A DNA stretch of 64,000 bases from positions 31,935,001 through 31,999,000 of the forward strand of contig NC_092673.1 of assembly GCF_964355755.1 (NCBI RefSeq), in the 5' to 3' direction. The notes under the pieces were generated by a model. It had not been told where the DNA came from, did not search any database, and worked only from the letters and a program-made list of their open reading frames with translations. Positions within the stretch are counted from its first letter, which is position 1, and every line of letters begins with the position of its first letter. This DNA comes from Antedon mediterranea. Lineage: Eukaryota > Echinodermata > Crinoidea > Comatulida > Antedonidae. The position numbers were made by a program, and so were the translations under genes. Positions 9,920 to 20,346 of this stretch are shown here, one piece after another.

Positions 9920-12900
9920 GCGCTATAGTAGAGCAGTTAATGACATGAGCTGTGCATTTTATTACCAAAGCATGAAACTTGGCACAAAGTTTCTTTGATG
10001 TATATAGATTCAAAATATCGAGGGGTGCCAAGTGTCCAACGTCCGGTATGGCGGCCATCTTGATTTCAAAATGGCCACCATAAAAACAAAAAATGTTCAT
10101 ATCTTGGCAACTATACACATTAGAGACTTAATTCTGGTCTCAAATTGTTCACAAACTATATATTTCTATTTGCTCTAATGAAAAGTTTTGTCAAAAAATG
10201 ACTGGAAATGACGTTTCTTACAGTTTGACCTTTGACCTCGTATTTGTATATCTCTGTAACTACTGGTCATTTTCAATCGATTTTGGTGTCATTTTGTTCA
10301 GAATAAATACATTTATATTTGTAGTAATGAAACATTTTCACATAAAATGACCGGAAATACAACTTATGACCTTTGACATTAATTTATTGATTTTTAATTA
10401 TGTGAATATACTGTATGTGGTTTTTGTTGGTCTAAAGTGCACCTAATTTTGAACTTTGACCTGATAGGTGTAATTATATTAAATGATTAATGGACTTAAA
10501 TTGTATATACTACATAAAATTGGTAAATTTGTGCTTGGTGGTACCATTAGTTCAATGATGTTGGCACCTTCTGATTCGCTAAAAGTTTTAATAGTTTGAC
10601 AGAGGAAATAACATACATGTTATTGAATACCGTAAAACCTCGAAAAGGTGATAGTATGAGCTTCTTTTCGAGACAGACTGTATTTGAATGTCAAATGAAT
10701 AGTAGGATGATCGTGTTTATATCAATATATTATTAATGACCTTACAAAGAACCCTTTCTATTTCAACAATTAAGCCACAGTTATTCTACAATTTATTGTT
10801 TTCCAAGTGGTAGGCCTATTTTGATTGCATGTTATTTTTGTATGCTTCCTCGGTTAATATGGTCCTAACCCTCCTTCTTTGTCTGTAGATGGTCTTATAC
10901 CCCATTCTTTATCTGTGGATGGTCTTATACCCCCTTCTGTGTCTGTTGATGGTATGATTACACCCCTTTCTTTGTGTGTGGATGGTCTTACACCCATTTT
11001 TTTGTCTGTAGATGGTCTTACACCCCTCCTTTGTCTGTGGATGGTCCTACACCCCCTTCTTTGTCTGTGGATGGTCCTACACCCCCTTCTTTTTCTGTGG
11101 ATGGTCCTACACCCCTTTCTTTGTCTGTGGGTAGTCTTATGTACCCTTCTTTGTCTGTGGAGGGTCTTACACCCCTTTCTTTGTCTGTGGACGGTCTTAT
11201 ACCCCTTTCTTTGTCTGTGGATGGTCTTATACCCCCTTCTGTGTCTGTTGATGGTATTACACCCCTTTCTTTGTCTGTTGATGGTATTAAACCCCTTTCT
11301 TTGTGTGTGGATGGTCTTACACCCCTGTCTTTGTCTGTAGATGGTCTTATAATCCCTTCTTTGTATGTGGATGGTCTTACACCCCTTCTTTGTCTGTGGG
11401 TGGTCTTACATCCCCTTCTTTGTCTGTGGATGGTCCTACTCCTCCTTTTTTTGTCTGTGGATGGTCTTATACCTCTTCTTTGTCTGTAAGTGGTCCTATA
11501 CCCCTTTCTTTGTCAGTGGTTGATGGTCTTACACCCCCTTCTTTGTCTGTGGACGGTCTTACACCTCCTTCTTTGTCTGTGGACGGTCCTACACCCCCTT
11601 CTTTGTCTGTGGATGGTCTTACACCCCTTTCTTTTTCTGTGGATGATCTTATACTCCCTTCTGTGCCTGTGGATGATCTTATACCTCCTTCTTTGTCTGT
11701 TGATGGTATTACCTCTCCTTCTTTGTCTGTGGATGGTCCTACACCCCCTTCTTTGTCTGTGAATGGTCCTACACCCCTTCTTTGTCTGTGGATGGTCTTA
11801 TACCCCCTTCTTTGTATGTAAGTAGTCCTATACACCTTTCTTTGTCAGTAGATGGTCTTACAACCCCTTCTTTGTCTGTGGACGGTCCTACACCCCCTTC
11901 TTTGTCTGTAGATGGCCTTATACCCCTTCTTTGTCTGTGTATGGTCTTATACCCACTTCTTTGTGTGTGGATGGGCTTACACCCCCTTCTGTGTCTGTGG
12001 ATGGTCTTATACCCCCTTCTTTGTCTGTGGATGGTCTTATATCCCCTTCTTTGTCTGTGGATGGTCTTATACCCCCTTCTTTGTCTGTGGATGGTCTTAC
12101 ACCCCCTTCTTTGTCTGTGAATGGTCTTACACCCCTTCTTTGTCTGTGGGTGGTCTTACATCCCCTTCTTTGTCTGTGGATGGTCCTACTACTCCTCCTT
12201 TTTTGTCTGTGGATGGTCTTATACCCCTTCTTTGTCTGTAAGAGGTTCTATATCCCTTTCTTTGTCAGTGGTTGATGGTCTTACTGTACACCCCCTTCTT
12301 TGTCTGTGGACGGTCTTACACCTCCTTCTTTGTCTGTGGACGGTCCTACACCCCCTTCTTTGTCTGTGGATGGTCTTACACCCCTTTCTTTTTCTGTGGA
12401 TGATCTTATACCCCCTTCTGTGCCTGTGGATGATCTTATACCCCCTTCTTTGTCTGTTGATGGTATTACACCCCTTTCTTTGTCCGTTGATGGTCTTACA
12501 CCCCTTTCTTTTTCTGTGGATGATCTTATACCCCCTTCTGTGCCTGTGGATGATCTTATACCTCCTTCTTTGTCTGTTGATGGTATTACCTCTCCTTCTT
12601 TGTCTGTGGATGGTCCTACACCCCTTCTTTGTCTGTGGATGGTCCTACACCCCTTCTTTGTCTGTGGATGGTCTTATACCCTCTTCTTTGTCTGTAAGTG
12701 GTCCTATACCCCTTTCTTTGTCAGTGGATGGTCTTGCACCCCCTTCTTTGTCTGTGGACGGTCCTACGCCCCCTTCTTTGTCTGTGGATGGTCCTATACC
12801 CCTTTTTTTTGTCAGTGGATGGTCTTATACCCCCTTCTTTGTCTGTGGACGGTCCTACACCCCCTTCTTTGTTTGTAGATGGCCTTACACCCCTTTATTT

Positions 12901-14035
12901 GTCTGTGGATGGTCTTATACCTCCTTCTTTGTGTGTGGATGGTCTTACACTCCCTTCTTTGTCTGTGGATGGTCTTATACCCTCTTCTTTGTATGTGGAT
13001 GGTCTTACAACCCCTTCTTTGTATGATGGTCTTACACCCCCTTCTTTGTCTGGACCCACTACTTTGATTGATTAAATTAGACATTGTTTCTTGTATGATT
13101 AGGAAACCAAGACCTTTAAAGTGAAAGTCCACAGGTGGATGCCTAAACAGGTCTTGTACAAAACAGTATATTGTAGGTCCATGTCACTAATTTGAGGATT
13201 ACGTTAATAATTATATTGAGATGTCTTTTACGAATTGATTTAGTTCCGATTTTGCTAAAAAATCAATGACTAGAGAAAATCGAGGAAAAGGATTTAGATG
13301 AAAGGTTTACAGCAAAGGTCCATTGCCATAAAAATGGAATACATTTTTTTAGATGCAACGAAGAAACGATTGACACATCACAGTTTAGCAAACAAGTCGG
13401 CATAGATGAGCTCAGTGATCTGTCATACTTTATGCCTATCATATCACATCAAAAGTTAAAAATTCAGAATAATAATTCTGTGTCATTTATTTCGGTAAAA
13501 AAATTAGGTGCATTTATACCAATTAAACCACATACAGTATGTTCACATAATTATATATGTCAAAGGTTATAAATTGTATTTCCAGTCATTTTATGTGAAA
13601 ATGTTTCATTACTAAAAATATAGATGTCTCTATTCTGAACAAAATGACACCAAAATCGATTGAAAATGATCAGTAGTTACCGAGATATACAGATAAGAGG
13701 TCAAAGGTCAAACTGGAAGAAACGTTATTTCCGGTCATTTTTGGACGAAACTTTTCATTAGAGCAAATAGAAATATGTGGTTTGTGAACAATTTAACACC
13801 AGAATCAAGTCTCTACTGTTTATAGATGCCAAGATATGAACACTTTTTGTTTTTATGGTGGCCATTTTGAAATCAAGATGGCCGCCATACCGGACGTTGG
13901 ACAATTGGCACCCACCGATATTTTGAATCTATATACATCAAAAAAACTTTGTGGAAAGTTTCATGCTTTGGTAATAAAGTGCACAACTTGGCTATTTTTA
14001 TGGAGTTAACTGCTCTACTACTATATAAATCCAGG
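9920..14035. mobile_element. Inner foldback element around a minisatellite
   Basis: About 550 bp at 9920-10480 returns inverted at 13500-14030. Landmarks are GGCGGCCATCTTGATTTC (left) with GAAATCAAGATGGCCGCC (right), and TCGATTTTGGTGTCATTTTG with its complement. The arms share the GTTTGACCTTTGACC and GACCGGAAATAC motifs with the outer element, so the two are related. Between the arms lie 380 bp without features (10480-10860), the 30-bp minisatellite, and 450 bp without features (13056-13500). Confidence 0.75.
10862..13055 (+). repeat. 2.2 kb minisatellite, ~30-bp unit
   Basis: About 70 head-to-tail copies of a unit close to TTCTTTGTCTGTGGATGGTC plus TTATACCCCC. Most units are exactly 30 bp with occasional 1-4 base indels. 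There is higher-order structure: the block at about 11508-11760 is repeated with little change at about 12272-12620. Because 30 is divisible by three, long open frames arise (DGLTPPSLSV, WMVLHPLLCL and WSYTPFFVCG decapeptides). They switch frame at the indels and lack any other coding feature, so they are read as by-products of the repeat. Confidence 0.95.
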
Positions 14036-14244
14036 ATATTATTAGGTTATATGCATGATATGCATATAACCTCTTGATTCTGTCAGAATCTTTATTTATT
14101 TCTTTATTTATTTATTAGGTTATATGCATTATCATGCATATAACCTCTTGATTCTGTCAAAATCTTTATTGGTTATCCGCCTCAAGCGGATAAGCATTTG
14201 TTATTGTAGTGTTAATTTTTTTTTTTTTTATTGGTTATCCGCCT

Positions 14245-15545
14245 CAAGCGGATAAGCTCTTGGAATTGTAGTGTTACTTTTTTTTTATTATTCTTCTCTA
14301 TTTCCGCCGATTTTTGTGTTCAGCTTTTCTCTGCAACCTGTTAACATAACATGTTGTAACTTGGTAAACATTTAGACATTTAGCTGAAGATGTGCAGCCA
14401 AGCTTTTGGACGCTGGCAGAACCGCGTAGCGTAAGTCACGCGCGATTTTCAAAAAATCCTAAGTTGATCATAACTTCGAAAAAGATGAATATTTTTTAAC
14501 GTAATTTTCAGCCATGTTTGCTTCACATCAATTGCTAACTTTTTTATCGCTACCGAAATGTGTAACATTGGAAAGTGCGCGAGTAAACGGCGTTTGAAAT
14601 TTTAAAATGCTCTAAATCAATTTCTGATTAAATTAGAGCACGATTCAGGTCATTTTAAGGGTTTGAAAAATTGCCACCAGGTGCGCACATTTTTACGTGC
14701 GCACGGCGCAGGGAACACGTATGAGCAATTCTTTTGCACGAGTTGTGTTTTTCAATCTTCGGTTAACAATTTTACGTTATTTTAATCACTATTCAACTTG
14801 AAATGACGTTCTACGAGCACGTTAAACATGACTGGTTGCGCACGTGAAATGTTAAAACATTGTGAAAATGTTGCAAAATATGTATACTTTTAAAAATGAT
14901 ACAGTTCATCAGAATGCAAGGTTACCCCTATTTTTTATTTTATTTTCTTGCAGTGTATGAATCATAGGTCTGATTTATTATAGTGTTGAATGTTAAAACG
15001 TGTTTGATGGCTACATTATTTGCATATTAAATATAATTTTTGAAATTTTTATCATCAAACAAACAAAAACTTTTTCAAAGAGCAAAACAATAAACATAAC
15101 GTTTATCTTTTTTCTTCACATGTTAATATATAAAACTAAAAAGTATGCACTTTCATAATATGTCACTGGTTAAAATTTGTGAAGATTTCATCATAGTGAA
15201 AATTATGATATAGTTTGGTAAGTAATAATCTATTTGCATCGAGTGGTTCACGACATACCGAATGGACGAGTTAACTTTCTTCGGATTCTCTTCAGCAGGT
15301 GCTCATATGGCTCGATGTGTAGTGCCACCGACTTTGGTATCAGAGGTACCGAGTTCGAATCCCATCACGGGAAAGTAATTAAAAAACAGGATTTAAATTG
15401 TTATTACACTGAAAGGGCAGTTTTACTTTTGAATAGGCTACTTTTTTTGGAAAAGTCATAACTGAGAAATACTTTAATACGCAAGATAAGTTTTGTTGCG
15501 GGCGGATAACCAAACTCGTCCTCAAGTGACGAGTTTAAGATCTAG
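14245..15545 (+). mobile_element. Helitron-like T1 body 1 (innermost left)
   Basis: This element is contiguous from its 5' hairpin at 14233 to its 3' hairpin at 15510-15540, so it is the latest insertion in its part of the tower. It contains the CCGCGTAGCGTAAG motif, an ATTAGAGCACGATTCAGG segment and the tRNA-like stretch at 15300-15376. Confidence 0.6.
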
Positions 15546-15610
15546 TTGGTTATCCGCCTCAAGCGGATAAGCATTTGTTATTGTAGTGTTACTTTTTTTT
15601 TTTTTTTATT

Positions 15611-17227
15611 GGTTATCCGCCTCAAGCGGATAACCTTTGTTATTGTAGTGTTACTTTTTTTTTTTATTATTCTTCTTTCTTTCTCGGATTTTGTGCACGC
15701 GTTTTCTCTTTAACGTGTTAACATAACATGTTGTAACTTCGTCAACATATACACATTTAACTTAAGATGTACTGCCAAGCTTTTTGACAATGTCAGATCC
15801 GCGTAGCGTAAGTTACGCGCGATTTTCTGAAAATCTTAAATCGGTCATAACTTCGAAACCGATAAATATTTTTTAACGAAATTTTCAGCCACGTTTTCTT
15901 CACATCAATGGCTAACTTTTGGAATGTTTAACAAATTTTTGGAGATTAGAAAGTTTTCGCGTAAATTGCGTTTGAAATATTTTACTCTTCTTATTTTGTG
16001 CACGCTGTTTCTCTTCAACGTGTAAACATAATATGTTGTAACTTGTTCAGCATTTAGACATTTTACTGAAGTTTTCCAGCCAAGCTTTTTGACGATGTCA
16101 GAGCCGCGTAGCGTAAGTTACGCGTGATTTTCTGAAAATCTTAAATTGGTTATAACTTCGAAACAAATGAATATTTTTTAACGTCATTTTCAGCCACGTT
16201 TGCTTCACATCAATAGTTAACTTTTTAACGCTACCGCAATTTGTAACATTAGAAAGTGCGCGCGTCAATGGCGTTTGAAATTTTAAAATGCTTCAAATCA
16301 ATTTCTGATTAAATTAGAGCACGATTCAGGTCATTTTAAGCGTTTAAAAAATTGCCACTGGTGCGCTCATTTTGACGCGCGCACAGCGCAGGGATCACGT
16401 TTGAGCATTTCTTTTACACGATTTGTGTTTTTAAATCTTCGGTTAACAATTTTACGTTATTTTATTCACTTTTCAACTTGAAATGGCGTTCTACGAGCAC
16501 GTTAAACATGACAGGTTGCGCACGAAAACGTCAACAAATTGTGAAAAAGTTCCAAAATATGTGTACTTTTAAAAATGAAACAGTTCATCAGAATGTAAGG
16601 TTACCCCCATTTTTTAATTTATTTTCTTGCAGTGTATGAATCATAGGTGTGATTTATTATAGTCTTGAATGTTAAAAAGTGTCTGAAGGCTACATTATTT
16701 GCATATTAAATGTAATTTTTTAAATAATTATCATCAAACAAACATAAACATATTCAAAGAGTAAAACAATAAACATAACGCTTATCTTTTTTCTTTACAT
16801 GTTAATATATAAAACTTGAAAGTATGCACTTTCATAATATGTAACTTTTTAAAATTTGTGAAGATTTCATCATAGTAAAAATTATGATTTAAGTTCATTA
16901 TGTAATAATCAACTTGCATCGAGGGGGTTCACTACATACCGAATGAACGAGGATTCTTTCTTCGGATTTTCTTCAGCAGGTGCTCATATGGCTCGATGTG
17001 TAGTGCAACCGACTTTGGTATCAGAGGTACCGGGTTCGAATCCCGTCACGGGAAAACAATTAATTAAAAGGGTTTATTTGGTTATTACACTGAAAGGGCA
17101 GTTTTAATTTTGAATAGCCTACTTTTTTTGGAAAAGTCATAACTTAGAGAAGTACTTGAATACGCAAGATACGTTTTGTTGCTGGCGGATAACCAAACTC
17201 GTCCTCAAGTGACGAGTTTAGATCTAG
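15611..17227 (+). mobile_element. Helitron-like T1 body 2 (contiguous)
   Basis: A second uninterrupted T1 element, running from the 5' hairpin at 15611 to CTAG at 17224-17227. It has an internal tandem duplication of roughly 300 bp (about 15680-15975 and 15990-16270), each part with CACGC(G/T)(G)TTTCTCTT, GTTAACATAACAT and the CCGCGTAGCGTAAGTTACGC motif. Confidence 0.6.
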
Positions 17228-20200
17228 TTATTCTTCTTTCTTTCTCAGATTTTGTGTACGCGTTTTCTCTTGAACGTGTTAACATAACATTTTGTAACTT
17301 GGTCAACATATAGACAATTAACTGACAATGTACTGCGAAGCTTTTTGACAATGTCAGATCCGCGTAGCGTAAGTTACGCGCGATTTTCTGAAAATCTTAA
17401 ATCGGTCATAACTTCGAAACCGATAAATATTTTTTAACGAAATTTTCAGCCACGTTTTCTTCACATCAATGGCTAACTTTTTCGCTCTTCAGCAAATTTT
17501 TGAACACTAGAAAATCTGCGCGTAAACTGCGTTTGAAATTTTAAAATGCTCCTAATTTGTGCACGCTGTTTCTCTGTAACGCGTTAACATAACATTTTGT
17601 AACTTGTTCAACATATAGACATTTTACTGAAGTTGTCCAGCCAAGCTTTTTGACGATGTCAGAGCCGCGTAGCGTAAGTTACGCGTGATTTTCTGAAAAT
17701 CTTAAATTGGTTATAACTTCGAAACAAATGAATATTTTTTAACGTCATTTTCAGCCACGTTTGCTTCACATCAATAGTTAACTTTTTTAACGCTATCGCA
17801 ATTTGTAACATTAGAAAGTGCGCGCGTAAATGGCGTTTGAAATTTTAAAATGCTTCAAATCAATTTCTGATTAAATTAGAGCACGATTCAGGTCATTTTA
17901 AGCGTTTAAAAAATTGCCACTGGTGCACACATTTTTACGCGCGCACGGCGCAGGGAACAGGTATGAGCATTTCTTTTACACGATTTGTGTTTTTAAATCT
18001 TCGGTTAACAATTTTACGTTATTTTATTCACTTTTCAACTTGAAATGGCGTTCTACGAGCACGTTAAACATGACAGGTTGCGCACGAAAACGTCAACAAA
18101 TTGTGAAAATGTTGCAATTATGTGTACTTTTAAAAATGAAACAGTTCATCAGAATGCAAGGTTACCCCCATTTTTTATTTTAATTTCTTGCAGTGTATGA
18201 ATCATAGGTCTGATTTATTATAGTGTTGAATGCTAAAACGTGTTTGATGGCTACATTATTTGCATATTAAATATAATTTTTGAAATATTTATCATCAAAC
18301 AAACATAAACTTATTCAAAGAGCAAAACAATAAACATAACATTTATCTTTTTTCTTTACATGTTAATATATAAAACTTGAAAGTATGTACTTTCATAAAA
18401 TATCAGCGTTTAAAATTTTTGAAGATTTCATCATAGTAAAATTTATGATTTAAGTTTGATATGTAATAATCAACTTGCATCGAGGGGGTTCACGACATAC
18501 CGAATGAACGAGGACTCTTTCTTCGGATTTTCGTCAGCAGGTGGTCATATGGCTCGATGTGTAATGCAACCGACTTTGGTATCAGAGGTACCGGCTTCGA
18601 GTCCCGTCACGGGAAAACAATTAATTAAAAGGGTTTAGTTGGTTATTACACTGAGAGGGCAGTTTTAATTTTGAATAGCCTACTTTTTTTGGAAAAGTCA
18701 TAACTTGGAAGTACTTGAATACGCAAGATACGCTTTGTTGCTGGCGGATAACCAAACTCGTCCTCAAGTGACGAGTTTAAGTTCTAGTTATTCTTCTTTC
18801 TTTCTCAGATTTTGTGTACGCGTTTTCTCTTGAACGTGTTAACATAACATTTTGTAACTTGGTCAACATATAGACAATTAACTGAAGATGTACTGCGAAG
18901 CTTTTTGACAATGTCAGATCCGCGTAGCATAAGTTACGCGCGATTTTCTGAAAATCTTAAATCGGTCATAACTTCGAAACCGATAAATATTTTTTAACGA
19001 AATTTTCAGCCACGTTTTCTTCACATCAATGGCTAACTTTTTCGCTCTTCAGCAAATTTTTGAACACTAGAAAATCTGCGCGTAAACTGCGTTTGAAATT
19101 TTAAAATGCTCCTAATTTGTGCACGCTGTTTCTCTGTAACGCGTTAACATAACATTTTGTAACTTGTTCAACATATAGACATTTTACTGAAGTTGTCCAG
19201 CCAAGCTTTTTGACGATGTCAGAGCCGCGTAGCGTAAGTTACGCGTGATTTTCTGAAAATCTTAAATTGGTTATAACTTCGAAACAAATGAATATTTTTT
19301 AACGTCATTTTCAGCCACGTTTGCTTCACATCAATAGTTAACTTTTTTAACGCTATCGCAATTTGTAACATTAGAAAGTGCGCGCGTAAATGGCGTTTGA
19401 AATTTTAAAATGCTTCAAATCAATTTCTGATTAAATTAGAGCACGATTCAGGTCATTTTAAGCGTTTAAAAAATTGCCACTGGTGCGCACATTTTTACGC
19501 GCGCACGGCACAGGGAACAGGTATGAGCATTTATTTTACACGATTTGTGTTTTTAAATCTTCGGTTAACAATTTTACGTTATTTTATTCACTTTTCAACT
19601 TGAAATGGCGTTCTACGAGCACGTTAAACATGACAGGTTGCGCACGAAAACGTCAACAAATTGTGAAAATGTTCCAAAATATGTCTACTTTTAAAAATGA
19701 AACAGTTCATCAGAATGCAAGGTTACCCCCATTTTTTATTTTAATTTCTTGCAGTGTATGAATCATAGGTCTGATTTATTATAGTGTTGAATGCTAAAAC
19801 GTGTTTGATGGCTACATTATTTGCATATTAAATATAATTTTTGAAATATTTATCATCAAACAAACATAAACTTATTCAAAGAGCAAAACAATAAACATAA
19901 CATTTATCTTTTTTCTTTACATGTTAATATATAAAACTTGAAAGTATGTACTTTCATAAAATATCAGCGTTTAAAATTTTTGAAGATTTCATCATAGTAA
20001 AATTTATGATTTAAGTTTGATATGTAATAATCAACTTGCATCGAGGGGGTTCACGACATACCGAATGAACGAGGACTCTTTCTTCGGATTTTCGTCAGCA
20101 GGTGGTCATATGGCTCGATGTGTAATGCAACCGACTTTGGTATCAGAGGTACCGGGTTCGAGTCCCGTCACGGGAAAACAATTAATTAAAAGGGTTTAGT

Positions 20201-20346
20201 TGGTTATTACACTGAGAGGGCAGTTTTAATTTTGAATACCCTACTTTTTTTGGAAAAGTCATAACTTGGAAGTACTTGAATACGCAAGATACGCTTTGTT
20301 GCTGGCGGATAACCAAACTCGTCCTCAAGTGACGAGTTTAAGTTCT
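17228..20346 (+). mobile_element. Helitron-like T1 bodies 3 and 4, 1.56 kb each
   Basis: Two nearly identical 1.56 kb segments (17228-18787 and 18788-20346). They lack their own adjacent 5' hairpins because those were separated from the bodies by the inner insertions; the matching 5' ends are at 15548 and 14171. Body 4 ends AAGTTCTTT where the others end with CTAG, so its terminus is altered. Confidence 0.6.
18541..18617 (+). other. tRNA-like internal promoter in T1 bodies
   Basis: A segment with an A-box-like TATGGCTCGATGTGTAATGC and, about 40 bases later, a B-box-like match (GGCTTCGAGTCCC here; GGGTTCGAATCCC in body 2). Equivalent segments lie at 15300-15376, 16981-17057 and 20100-20177. 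The T-stem folds, but I see no matching 5' acceptor strand, so this is not an intact tRNA. A derived Pol III promoter is the likeliest reading; it may be non-functional. Confidence 0.55.

Noticed and set aside
10879-13075. Long open frames of decapeptide repeats (DGLTPPSLSV and similar), candidate secreted or structural repeat protein
   Set aside because: Several frames are open at once because the unit is 30 bp; frames switch at indels; no start context, signal peptide or non-repeat domain. Best explained as minisatellite DNA.
18541-18617. Genuine tRNA gene
   Set aside because: A and B boxes and a T-stem are there, but no 5' acceptor strand pairs with the 3' side and the anticodon arm is poor. 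Called tRNA-like only.
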